A program made the position numbers and the translations under genes. This document shows, in pieces, positions 8,406 through 17,900 of a stretch of 64,000 nt of DNA (position 1 is its first letter; every line of letters starts with the position of its first letter). Where the stretch lies: positions 32,704 through 96,703 of the forward strand of contig DATFAA010000158.1 in assembly GCA_035255045.1 (NCBI GenBank), read 5' to 3'. The notes beneath the pieces were generated by a model. That model worked only from the letters and a program-made list of their open reading frames with translations. It made no database searches and was not told where the DNA came from. The stretch comes from JAGTRP01 sp035255045. GTDB taxonomy: Bacteria > Pseudomonadota > Gammaproteobacteria > Burkholderiales > Rhodocyclaceae.

Positions 8406-9914
8406 ATGTCCGACCATCATCCTGTCCTCCCCGGCCGCCCTGTTTCCCTCTGGCTTGACACCACGTCGGAAACCGGTTTTCCCGCCCTGGCGGAGAGGAT
8501 GGATGTGGACGTGGCGGTGGTCGGCGGCGGCATTGCCGGCCTGACGGCGGCCACCCTCCTCAAGGCCGCCGGGAAAACGGTGGCGGTGGTCGAGGCCGGG
8601 CGCATCGCGGCCGGCGTCACCGGCCACACCACGGCCAAGATCACCGCCCTCCATACCCTGATCTACGACCACCTCGTCCGCCATTTCGGCGAAGACAAGG
8701 CCCGGGCCTATGGCGAGGCCCAGCAGGCGGCCATCGAACTGATCGCCGCCCTGGTGGCGGAGAGGGATATCGACTGCGACTTCGCCCGCACCGAGGCCTA
8801 CACCTACACCGACTCCGATGAGGAAGTGCCGGCGGTGGAGGCCGAAGCCCGGGTCGCCCTCGCCCTCGGCCTGCCCGCCGCCTACGTGCCCGACCCGCCC
8901 CTGCCCTTTCCGGTCAAGGGGGCGGTGCGCTTCGACCACCAGGCCCGCTTCCACCCTCGCAAGTACCTGCTGGCCCTGGCTTCCGACCTGCCGGGGAAGG
9001 GCTGCCATATTTTCGAGCAGACCCGGGTGACCGAGGTCGCCCCTGGGGAGCCCTGCACCGTCGTCACCGACCGCGGCCACCTGCGGGCCCGGGACGTCAT
9101 CGTCGCCAGCCACTTCCCCTTCGCCGACAAGGCCCTCTTCGCCTCCCGCCTGCAGCCCCAGCGCAGCTACGTCCTTGCCGTCCGCCTCGACGGCCCGGCC
9201 CCCCCCGGCATGTTCATCGACACGGCCGAAGCCTTCAGCCTGCGCAGCCAGCCCCTGCCCGGGGGCCGCGAACTGGCGCTGATCACCGGCGCCGGCCACC
9301 CGGCCGGCGAGGGGGGCGACACCACCGCCCGCTACCAGCGCCTCGAGATGCTGGCCAGGAGCCGCCTGCCGGTGCGTTCGGTGGAATACCGCTGGTCAAC
9401 CCAGGACAACTTCACCCTTGACCGGGTGCCCTACATCGGCCGCACCACCCACCACTCCCGCCACCTCTACGTGGCCACCGGCTTCAACGGCTGGGGCATG
9501 ACCGGCGGCACGGTGGCCGCCATGGTGCTGCGGGACCTGATCCTGGGCGAGGACAACCCCTGGGCCGAGGTCTTCGACCCCAGCCGCCTGGACCTGGGCA
9601 GCGTGCCGGAGCTGGTCAGGCACAACGTCAAGGTGGCGGCCCATTTCGTGGCCGACCGGGTGGCCGGCACCGATTCGGACAGCATCGCCCCCGGCGAGGG
9701 CAAGATCGTCCATGGCCTGCACGGCAACGTCGCCCTCTACCGGGACGATGAGGGCCAGGTCCATCGCCATTCCCCGGTATGCACCCACATGGGCTGCATC
9801 CTGCGCTGGAACCCGGCGGAAAGGAGCTGGGACTGCCCCTGCCACGGCTCCCGCTTCGGCTACGACGGCGAGGTCCTCCACGGCCCGGCGGTGCGCCCCC
9901 TGGACAAGCGCTGA
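8406..9914 (+). CDS. FAD-dependent oxidoreductase with C-terminal Rieske [2Fe-2S] domain
   Basis: The 502-residue protein combines two parts. Residues about 33-400 are a DAO/glycine-oxidase-type FAD domain with the dinucleotide motif GGGIAG at 40-45 and the C-terminal FAD motif GFNGWGMTGGTVAAMVLRDL. Residues about 410-502 are a Rieske domain with ligands Cys459, His461, Cys477 and His480 (CTH and CPCH). This domain order is known from a family of uncharacterised oxidoreductases whose physiological electron partners are not established. There is no signal peptide. The ATG at 8406 starts before the FAD domain; the open frame upstream is not needed. Confidence 0.85.
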   Translation: MSDHHPVLPGRPVSLWLDTTSETGFPALAERMDVDVAVVGGGIAGLTAATLLKAAGKTVAVVEAGRIAAGVTGHTTAKITALHTLIYDHLVRHFGEDKARAYGEAQQAAIELIAALVAERDIDCDFARTEAYTYTDSDEEVPAVEAEARVALALGLPAAYVPDPPLPFPVKGAVRFDHQARFHPRKYLLALASDLPGKGCHIFEQTRVTEVAPGEPCTVVTDRGHLRARDVIVASHFPFADKALFASRLQPQRSYVLAVRLDGPAPPGMFIDTAEAFSLRSQPLPGGRELALITGAGHPAGEGGDTTARYQRLEMLARSRLPVRSVEYRWSTQDNFTLDRVPYIGRTTHHSRHLYVATGFNGWGMTGGTVAAMVLRDLILGEDNPWAEVFDPSRLDLGSVPELVRHNVKVAAHFVADRVAGTDSDSIAPGEGKIVHGLHGNVALYRDDEGQVHRHSPVCTHMGCILRWNPAERSWDCPCHGSRFGYDGEVLHGPAVRPLDKR

Positions 9915-9998
9915 GAGCCCCGGATTCTCCTGGGTTCGAGACCTCCCCGAGGGGTGTAAAAACCCGGCCGGGAGTACGGTTTTTTCCTAGAATGGTGC

Positions 9999-10760
9999 AT
10001 GGCCCCGATCCGATTATTCCATCATCGCGACTGGGTCCGAAGGCTGGCTGCCGTCCTCCTGGCGGCGGCCGCCGCCGCTGGACCAGCCGCCGCCGGCGAG
10101 CCCCTGCGCTTCAACACGGGGGTGGGCGCGCCCTACATCCAGGGCGACCGGAAGGGCTTCCTCGACCTGCTGGTCCCCGAGCTGTTCCGGCGCCTCGGCC
10201 TGGAGGCGGAGGCGGTGGGCTACCCGGCCTCGGAGCGGGCCATGATGAACGCCAACAACGGCCTGGACGACGGCGTCGCCATGCGGGTCAAGGGCCTGGA
10301 GGCGGGCTACCCCAACCTCATCCGGGTGGAGGAAAAGGTCATCGACAACGACTTCGTGGCCTATTCCCGGCACCACGCCTTCCCCGCCCCCGGCTTCGAG
10401 GCCCTCAAGCCCTACCAGGTCGGCTACATCGTCGGCTGGAAAGTGTTCGAGTCCCGCCTGGAGGGCGGCTATTCCCTGACCCGGGTGCAGGACGCCGACC
10501 AGCTCTTCAACCTGTTGGCGAACGACCGGGCCGACGTGGTGCTGTTCGAGCGCTGGCAGGGCAACTGGCTGGTCCGGGAGCGGCGCCTGCCGGTCAAGCT
10601 GCTGCTGCCGCCCCTGGTCACCACCGAGATGTTCATGTACGTGCACAGGAAGCACGCCCACCTGGCCGAGCCCATCGCCCGGGCCCTGCGGGCCATGAAG
10701 GCGGACGGCACCTACCGCCGGCTGGTGGAGCAGAGCCTGCAGATTCCGGATCCGCGATGA
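9999..10760 (+). CDS. Periplasmic solute-binding protein (SBP_bac_3-like)
   Basis: The 253-residue protein has a long alanine-rich signal peptide ending AAAG about residue 33. It then shows the type II periplasmic-binding fold: FNTGVGAPYIQGDRKGFLDLL, a central YQVGYIVGWKVF switch region and ADVVLFERWQG. No ABC permease or ATPase genes follow. Instead, its TGA overlaps the ATG of a GGDEF/EAL protein (ATGA at 10757-10760). This suggests it works as a ligand-sensing partner of that membrane enzyme rather than in transport. Ligand unknown. Confidence 0.8.
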   Translation: MAPIRLFHHRDWVRRLAAVLLAAAAAAGPAAAGEPLRFNTGVGAPYIQGDRKGFLDLLVPELFRRLGLEAEAVGYPASERAMMNANNGLDDGVAMRVKGLEAGYPNLIRVEEKVIDNDFVAYSRHHAFPAPGFEALKPYQVGYIVGWKVFESRLEGGYSLTRVQDADQLFNLLANDRADVVLFERWQGNWLVRERRLPVKLLLPPLVTTEMFMYVHRKHAHLAEPIARALRAMKADGTYRRLVEQSLQIPDPR

Positions 10761-13630
10761 AAGGCGAGGCCCCTCCCCTCCATGTCCTGCCCCAGCGCCT
10801 GGCGCGCCGGCTGGTCCAGATCATCGTCCTCACCAGCTCCCTAATCGCCCTGTGCATCACCGGCGCCCAGCTCTACCTGGAATTCGAGCGGGACGTCGGC
10901 GACATCCACGCCCGCTTCGGCCAGATCGAGGACGCCTACCTGCCGAGCGTGGTGCAGAACGTCTGGCTCACCGACCGGGCCCGGGTCCAGGTCCTGGTGG
11001 AGGGCATCCGGCGCCTGCCGGATTTCGCCTCGGCCCGGGTCCTGGTGGACGGCCGGCCCTTCGCCGCCAGCGGCGAGCCGGTCGCCGACCGGGCCCTGGT
11101 GCGGCGCTTTCCCCTCATCCAGGAATTCCGCGGCCAGCGCCTGGAGATCGGCACCCTGGAAGTGGGCGCCAGCCTCTCCGGCCCCCTGCAGCGCACCTGG
11201 CAGCGCCTGTGGTTCGTCCTCCTCCTGAACAGCCTCAAGACCGCCCTGGTGGCCTTCGTCATCTTCCTCCTGGTGCGGCGCCTCATCACCGGCCCGGTGC
11301 TGCGCATGGCGTCCCAGGCCCGGCGCCTGGCCAACGGCGACCTGGACCAGCCCCTGGCCCTGGACTTCCGCTTCCCCTGCCGCCGCGACGACGAGATCCA
11401 CGCCCTGGCCGGCGACATCGAGCGCATGCGGCTCAAGCTGCGGGAGCGGCGGGCGGCCCTGGAGGCCTCCAACGACCAGCTGTCCCGGGCGCTGACCGAG
11501 AAGGAGATCGCCCTCCTCCAGGCCCGGGCCGGCGAGAAGGCCCTGCAGGAGAGCCGCGCCCACCTGGCCCGGGCCCAGCAGGTGGCCAACCTGGGAAGCT
11601 GGGAATGGACCTGGGGCGAGGACGGGATGAGCTGGTCCGACGAAATTTTCCACCTCCTCGGCCTGCCGCTCCCCACCAAGGAGCAGCCCTTGCCGGCCAG
11701 CCTTTCCCGCCTGCGGGCCGCCATCCTCCCGGACGACCGCCAGCAGCTCGACGACCAGCTGGCCGACGCCTGCTCCGCCCGGCAGCTGCGTTCGGCGGAA
11801 TTCCGCATCCGGCAGGGCGATGGCTCGACCCGGCTGGTGCGCCAGCTGGTGGAGCGCCTGTCCGCCGACGAGGAGCCGCCGCGCCTGGTGGGCACCCTCC
11901 AGGACGTGACCGAGCAGAAGCGGGTGGAGGACGCCCTGGAACTGGCCGCCAGCGTCTTCAACAACACCCGGGAGGGCATCCTGGTGACCGACCCGCAGGG
12001 CACCATCCTGGCGGTCAACCCGGCCTTCACCAAGATCACCGGCTTCGACGCCCCGGAGGCCATCGGCCAGACCCCCAGGCTGCTGCGCTCCGGTCGCCAC
12101 GACGAATCCTTCTTCGAGGCCATCCGCCAGCGCCTCAACGAGACCGGCACCTGGCAGGGGGAAATCTGGAATCGCCGCAAGAACGGCGAGGCCTATCCCC
12201 AGTGGACCAGCATCAGCACCATCGTCGATACCGCCGGCCAGCCCAAGCGCCGGGTGGCGGTGATCAGCGACGTCACCGAACTGCGCAAGAAGGACGAGTG
12301 GATCCGCTACCAGGCCTACCACGACGCCCTCACCGGCCTGCCCAACCGGCTGCTCCTGGAGGACCGCCTGAGCCAGGCCATCGGCGTCGCCCACCGCACC
12401 GGCAGCCACGTCGCCATCCTGTTCATCGACCTGGACCGCTTCAAGCTGGTGAACGACAGCCTCGGGCACCGGGCCGGCGACGACCTCCTCAAGATGGCCG
12501 CCAGCCGCATCGACGGCTGCCTGCGGGCGAGCGACACGGTGGCCCGCCAGGGGGGCGACGAGTTTGTCCTGGTGGTGGCAGGGGTTTCCGCCATCGCCGA
12601 CGTGGCCCGGGTGGCCGAGAAGATCATCTCCACCATCGGCGAGGGTTTCGACATCGCCGACCAGCACGTCTATGTGGGCGCCAGCATCGGCATCAGCGTC
12701 TATCCCCAGGACGGCGAGGACCCGGACAGCCTGCTGCAGAACGCCGACACCGCCATGTACGAGGCCAAGGCCGCCGGCCGCGGCACCTTCCGCTTCTTCG
12801 ACAGCCACATGAATTCCCGGGCGGTTTACCGCCTCCAGATGGAGGCCAGCCTGTGGCAGGCCCTGGCCGAGAACCAGTTCGAGGTCTTCTACCAGCCCAA
12901 GGTGGATCTCGGGGACGGCGCCATCCACGGCATGGAAGCCCTGGTGCGCTGGCGCGACCCGGAAAAGGGCCTGATCTCCCCGGCCGAGTTCATCCCGGTG
13001 GCGGAGGAGATCGGCATCATCCGGGAAATCGGCGAGCGGGTCCTGGACGAGTCCTGCCGGCAGATGCGCCAGTGGGTGGAGCGGGGCCTGCTGGACGGGC
13101 CGGTGGCGGTCAACGTCTCGGCCCGCCAGCTCAACGACCCGGAATTCGGCGAGCGGGTGAAGGCCACCCTGGCCCGCCACGGCCTCGCCCCCCGCTGGCT
13201 GCAGCTGGAGGTCACCGAATCCACCGTGATGGCCAAGCCTGAGCAGGCCATCGGCATCCTCGGCGCCCTGGTGGACGTGGGCATCACCGTCGCGGTGGAC
13301 GATTTCGGCACCGGCTACTCCAGTTTCGGCTACCTGAAGCGCCTGCCCATCCACCTCCTCAAGATCGACCGCTCCTTCGTGGACGACATCGGCGCCTCCC
13401 GGGAAGACGAGAGCATCGTCACCGCCATCGTCACCGTCGGCCGCTCCCTCGGCCTGCAGACCGTGGCGGAAGGCGTCGAGACCGCCGCCCAGGCCGAATT
13501 CCTGGCCGCCCTGGGCTGCGACTTCGGCCAGGGCTACCTCTACTCCCTGCCCCTGCCGGCCACCCAGTTCGAGGCCCTGCTGGCGGCCCGCTCCGCCTGC
13601 CGGGCGCCGCCGCCCGGCATCGCCGCCTGA
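10757..13630 (+). CDS. Membrane PAS-PAS-GGDEF-EAL cyclic-di-GMP enzyme
   Basis: The 957-residue protein has two transmembrane helices (about 18-38 and 151-173) around a periplasmic sensor domain. HAMP, a coiled coil, and PAS domains at about 285-390 and 400-515 follow. The GGDEF domain has an intact motif at 599-603 and an inhibitory RxxD site five residues before it (RASD). The EAL domain has an intact signature at 727-729. Both diguanylate cyclase and phosphodiesterase activity are therefore possible. It is coupled by a 4-bp overlap to the binding protein upstream, a likely periplasmic input. The ATG overlap fixes the start. Confidence 0.92.
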   Translation: MKGEAPPLHVLPQRLARRLVQIIVLTSSLIALCITGAQLYLEFERDVGDIHARFGQIEDAYLPSVVQNVWLTDRARVQVLVEGIRRLPDFASARVLVDGRPFAASGEPVADRALVRRFPLIQEFRGQRLEIGTLEVGASLSGPLQRTWQRLWFVLLLNSLKTALVAFVIFLLVRRLITGPVLRMASQARRLANGDLDQPLALDFRFPCRRDDEIHALAGDIERMRLKLRERRAALEASNDQLSRALTEKEIALLQARAGEKALQESRAHLARAQQVANLGSWEWTWGEDGMSWSDEIFHLLGLPLPTKEQPLPASLSRLRAAILPDDRQQLDDQLADACSARQLRSAEFRIRQGDGSTRLVRQLVERLSADEEPPRLVGTLQDVTEQKRVEDALELAASVFNNTREGILVTDPQGTILAVNPAFTKITGFDAPEAIGQTPRLLRSGRHDESFFEAIRQRLNETGTWQGEIWNRRKNGEAYPQWTSISTIVDTAGQPKRRVAVISDVTELRKKDEWIRYQAYHDALTGLPNRLLLEDRLSQAIGVAHRTGSHVAILFIDLDRFKLVNDSLGHRAGDDLLKMAASRIDGCLRASDTVARQGGDEFVLVVAGVSAIADVARVAEKIISTIGEGFDIADQHVYVGASIGISVYPQDGEDPDSLLQNADTAMYEAKAAGRGTFRFFDSHMNSRAVYRLQMEASLWQALAENQFEVFYQPKVDLGDGAIHGMEALVRWRDPEKGLISPAEFIPVAEEIGIIREIGERVLDESCRQMRQWVERGLLDGPVAVNVSARQLNDPEFGERVKATLARHGLAPRWLQLEVTESTVMAKPEQAIGILGALVDVGITVAVDDFGTGYSSFGYLKRLPIHLLKIDRSFVDDIGASREDESIVTAIVTVGRSLGLQTVAEGVETAAQAEFLAALGCDFGQGYLYSLPLPATQFEALLAARSACRAPPPGIAA

Positions 13631-13687
13631 GCCCCGGGCACGCCGGCTGCTCGGCTACGGGTTTCAGCCCCAGCCAAGGAGAGCGCC

Positions 13688-14083
13688 ATGGCAGACAGCA
13701 ACATCACCGGCGAAGAGGACGTGCCGCTCCAGCCCCCCGGCCACAGCACCGCCGACCTCGGCCCCAGCGACACCTCCGACAGCGGCAGCGACATCGCCGG
13801 CGCCCCCGGCACGGCCAATGACGCCGGCCTCGGGGACGACGCCAGCACCACCTCCGACCTGGATCGGGGCCAGAACGCCGGCCCCGACCTGGGCGACATC
13901 GGGCTGGACAGCGACACCGACGCCGGCGGCACCGGCGAGCGCATGGCCGCCGGCCGGGACGCCGACATCGAGGAAGGCGCCGACATCGCCCCCGACCGCA
14001 TCACCCGCGACCCCGGCGGCATGGTGGGGGGCGAGGACCCGGAGGGCATCGGGGTCAGCAGCGGCAAGGACAAAAAGGGATAG
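13688..14083 (+). CDS. Acidic low-complexity protein
   Basis: The 131-residue protein is very rich in Asp, Gly, Ser and Ala and almost lacks hydrophobic residues, so it is probably intrinsically disordered. Short repeats such as DLGxxD and DxDAG recur. The last part, DRITRDPGGMVGGEDPEG, is more ordered in composition and may be the conserved piece. An AAGGAG site lies 6 bp before the ATG. The 3' end overlaps the convergent EAL-like gene by 29 bp. No function can be assigned. Confidence 0.55.
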   Translation: MADSNITGEEDVPLQPPGHSTADLGPSDTSDSGSDIAGAPGTANDAGLGDDASTTSDLDRGQNAGPDLGDIGLDSDTDAGGTGERMAAGRDADIEEGADIAPDRITRDPGGMVGGEDPEGIGVSSGKDKKG

Positions 14084-14789
14084 GCCAATTGGCCGGGGTT
14101 GGCCAGCTCCCGGCGCTGCGCCGCGTGCCCCCGGTCGCCGTGTTCCGGATGCCTAGGTCCCGGGGTGAGCCGACCAGGTGGTGGGGCGGCGGCTCGCCCC
14201 CCGCCCCCGGGTAGGGCACCTTCACCAGGTCCGGCCGCAGCTCGCGCAGGCGCCCGCGGTCGGCCAGGCTGACGGCGAGGCCGTAGCCCCGGCTGCGGCA
14301 GGCGCGGAGGGCCCGCCGGTGGTACCCGACTCCACCGACTTCCAGCACCAGCCGCTCCGGCAGGAGGCGGCAAGGGGCCAGGATGCCGTCGCAGGCGAAT
14401 CCCCAGTCGGACGCCCCGGCGGTGCCGGGATGGACGCCGACCAGCAGCATGCCGCGCTGGGGCTGGAGCAGGTAGTTGAGGGCGTGGAGGGTGCGTACCA
14501 GGCGATCCAGGCGGACGATGCCGGCGCCGCTCGCCGGCCGGGCGTATACCTCTCCGGCCGCCACCGCCCCCGGGCAGCCGCTGCGGGCGGCGGCCAGCAC
14601 GCCCTCGTGGCCGCGTACCTCGCCGCTGCGGAAATCCAGGAGGGGAACGAAGCTGGATTCCAGGCGCAGGTCGCCATAGGACGCGAACACCCGGCCCGCC
14701 GCCGCCACGAAGCGGAATTCCGTGCCCAGCCCCTCGCCCCTGGTGCAGGGGGAAGCGTTGAGGAGGAGGATGACTTCGGTGAGGGGCAT
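14055..14789 (-). CDS. Degenerate EAL-domain-like protein
   Basis: The 244-residue protein follows the outline of an EAL domain without its catalytic motif. Where EAL is expected, the segment reads FVPLLDFRSGEVRGHEGVL, with HEG in place of EAL. Later parts also match the fold: LDRLVRTLHALNYLL, RLLPERLVLEVGG (shape of LEITE) and YGLAVSLADRGR (shape of DDFG). It is therefore probably a catalytically dead, perhaps regulatory, member. The start at 14789 has a GGAAGGAAAG site and lies next to an inverted repeat. The last 50 residues are low in identity to any domain and may be poorly conserved. Confidence 0.65.
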   Translation of the reverse strand: MPLTEVILLLNASPCTRGEGLGTEFRFVAAAGRVFASYGDLRLESSFVPLLDFRSGEVRGHEGVLAAARSGCPGAVAAGEVYARPASGAGIVRLDRLVRTLHALNYLLQPQRGMLLVGVHPGTAGASDWGFACDGILAPCRLLPERLVLEVGGVGYHRRALRACRSRGYGLAVSLADRGRLRELRPDLVKVPYPGAGGEPPPHHLVGSPRDLGIRNTATGGTRRSAGSWPTPANWPIPFCPCRC

Positions 14790-14805
14790 GGCTTTCCTTC
14801 CATTC

Positions 14806-14824
14806 TTCGTTCCGGAGGAACGAA
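14806..14824. repeat. Perfect inverted repeat in the leader of the EAL-like gene
   Basis: TTCGTTCC at 14806-14813 and GGAACGAA at 14817-14824 are perfect complements around GGA. It lies 17 bp upstream of the EAL-like gene's ATG in the 198-bp divergent region shared with putA. It could be an operator for a dimeric regulator or a leader hairpin. No U-tract follows, so a terminator is unlikely. Confidence 0.5.
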
Positions 14825-14987
14825 TGGACGGGCGGGCCGGCGCCGAGTTCAGGGGGGAAAGGCGGTAGAGGGGCCTGCGGGTTATCCCCCAATATCCCGT
14901 CCACGCCCCAAGCACCAAACGCCCCCTCCCCGGTCGGAAAGTGGAATACTTGGCGGGTCCCGTCCGCGTCCGCAAGGAGAACAGGCC

Positions 14988-17900
14988 ATGACCACGGTTC
15001 CGATGGAAGACGCCTCGACCTCGCCCCTGCGCCAGGCCATCACCCTCGCCTACCGGCGCGACGAAGCCGCCTGTGTCGCCGCCCTGGCGGCGGAGCTGGA
15101 GGCCCGCCCCCCCGACCGGCAAGCGGTGGACAGCCGGGCCCGGGCCCTGGTGGCGGCGGTGCGGCAGGAGCGCCGCCACGCCAGCGGGGTGGACAACCTG
15201 ATGCACGAGTTCGCCCTCTCCAGCCAGGAAGGGGTGGCCCTCATGTGTCTGGCCGAGGCGCTGCTGCGCATCCCCGACCCCGCCACCGCCGACCGCCTCA
15301 TCCGGGACAAGATCAGCAAGGGCAACTGGCGGGCCCACCTGGGCCACAGCGGTTCCCTCTTCGTCAATGCCGCCACCTGGGGCCTGATGATCACCGGCCG
15401 GCTGGTGGCCACCCACAGCGACCAGGACCTGGCCGGCGCCCTCTCCCGCCTGCTGGCCCGGGGCGGCGAGCCGGTGGTGCGGCGGGGGGTGGAGTTCGCC
15501 ATGGAGCTCCTCGGCCGCCAGTTCGTCATGGCCGAGACCATCGACGCCGCCCTGGCCCGCAGCCGGGAGGGGGAAGCCAGGGGCTACACCCATTCCTTCG
15601 ACATGCTGGGGGAGGCCGCCGTCACCGGCGCCGACGCCGAGCGCTACTTCGCCGCCTACGAGGCCGCCGTCCACGCCATCGGCCGGGCCGGCGGCGGCCG
15701 CGGCGTGCGGGAAGGCCCCGGCATCTCGGTGAAGCTCTCGGCCCTCCATCCCCGCTATGTCCGCTCCCAGCGCCGGCGGGTCATGGCCGAGTTGCTGCCC
15801 CGCCTGCGGGCCCTGGCCGACCTCGCCCGGCACTACGACATCGGCCTCAACATCGACGCCGAGGAGGCCGACCGCCTCGACCTGTCCCTCGACCTCCTGG
15901 AGGCCCTGGCCACCGACCCCGGCCTGACCGGCTGGGAAGGCCTCGGCTTCGTGGTCCAGGCCTACCAGAAGCGCGGTCCCCAGGTGGTGGCCTGGCTGGC
16001 CGACCTGGCCCGCCGCCATCGGCGCCGCCTCATGGTCCGGCTGGTCAAGGGCGCCTACTGGGACAGCGAGATCAAGCGCGCCCAGGTGGAGGGCCAGGAG
16101 GGCTACCCCGTTTTCACGCGCAAGGTCCATTCCGACCTCGCCTACCTGGTCTGCGCCGGGCGCCTCCTGGCGGCCGGGGACGCACTCTATCCCCAGTTCG
16201 CCACCCACAATGCCCATACCCTGGCGGCGGTCATGGAAATGGCCCGGGAGCGCGGCGTGGACGACTACGAGTTCCAGTGCCTCCACGGCATGGGGGAGCC
16301 CCTCTACGACCATGTGGTGGGCGCCGGCGGGCTCGGGCGGCGCTGCCGCATCTACGCCCCGGTAGGCAGCCACGCCACCCTGCTGCCCTACCTGGTGCGC
16401 CGGCTCCTGGAGAACGGCGCCAATTCCTCCTTCGTGAACCGCCTGGTGGACGAGGCGGTGGGCATCGACGAGCTGGTTCGTGATCCCCTGGACCAGGTGC
16501 GCGAGGAAGGCGGCCGGCCCCACCTCCGGATTCCCCTGCCGGCTGACCTCTTCGGCCCCGCCCGGCGCAATTCCGCGGGGGTCGATTTCTCCAACGAGAA
16601 CACCCTGGTAGCCCTGGCGGCCGACCTGGAGTCCCTGCGCACGCTGCATTGGGAGGCCCTGCCCCGGGTGGCCGGCTGCGCCGCCCGGCGGGGGCCGGCC
16701 CGGCCGGTGACCAACCCGGCCGACCGGGACGACTTGGTGGGCACGGTGGTGGAGGCGTCCGCCACGGAGATCGAGGCCGCCCTGGCCGCCGCCGACGGCT
16801 TCGCCCCAGACTGGCACGCCGTCCCCCGGCGGGAACGGGCCGAGCTCCTGCGCCGGGCCGCCGACCTCCTGGAAGCCCACCGCGACGAGTTCATGAGCCT
16901 CGCCATCCGGGAGGCCGGCAAGACCTGGGGCGACGCCGTGGCCGAGGTGCGGGAGGCGGCCGACTTCTGCCGCTACTACGCTTGGCAGATCGAGGCCATG
17001 GGCCCGGAGCTCCTGGCGGAGCCCCCGGGCCCGGTGGCCTGCATCAGCCCCTGGAACTTTCCCCTGGCCATCTTCACCGGCGAAGTCGCCGCCGCCCTGG
17101 CCGTGGGCAGCCCGGTGGTCGCCAAGCCGGCCGAGCAGACGCCCCTGATCGCCGACCTGGCGGTACGCCTCTTCCACCAGGCCGGCATCCCCCCCGCCGC
17201 GCTCCAGCTCCTGCCCGGCCGGGGGGAGACGGTGGGGGCGGCCCTGACCGCCGATCCGCGGGTACGGGGCGTGGTGTTCACCGGCTCCACCGAGGTGGCC
17301 CGGCTTATCCACGGCACCCTGGCCGGGCGTTCGGAGGCCGGGGAGATCCGCCTCATCGCCGAGACCGGCGGCCAGAACGCCATGGTGGTCGATTCCTCGG
17401 CCCTGCCGGAACAGGTGGTCCAGGACGTGCTCGTTTCGGGCTTCGACAGCGCCGGCCAGCGCTGCTCCGCCCTGCGGGTGCTCTGCCTCCAAGACGATAT
17501 CGCCGACCGGGTGCTGGCCCTCCTCAAGGAGGCCATGGCGGAGTGGACGGTGGGCGACCCACGGCACCTGGAAACCGATGTCGGCCCGGTCATCGACGCC
17601 GAGGCCCGGGCCGGGCTGGAGGCTCACATCGCCGGCATGAAGGCCGCCGGCCGGCGGGTCTTCCAGCTGCCCCTGCCGCCGGCCTGCGCCGCCGGCACCT
17701 TCGTGCCCCCGACCCTGATCGAGATCGACCACCTGGATGAGCTGACCCGGGAGGTCTTCGGACCGGTGATCCATGTCCTGCGCTTCGCCGCCGACCGGCT
17801 GCCGGCCGTGATCGACGCCGTGAATGCCACCGGCTACGGCCTCACCTTCGGGCTCCACAGCCGCATCGACGAGACTCTGGAGACCGCCGTGGCCCGCATC

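Noticed and set aside
9957..9985. Terminator-like AAAAACC/GGTTTTTT hairpin after the Rieske protein
   Set aside because: The stem is only 7 bp around a 13-base loop and the next gene starts immediately; too weak to annotate.
10841..13354. An 837-codon frame opposite the GGDEF/EAL gene
   Set aside because: Shadow of the real gene, with no domain and repetitive Gly/His/Leu composition.
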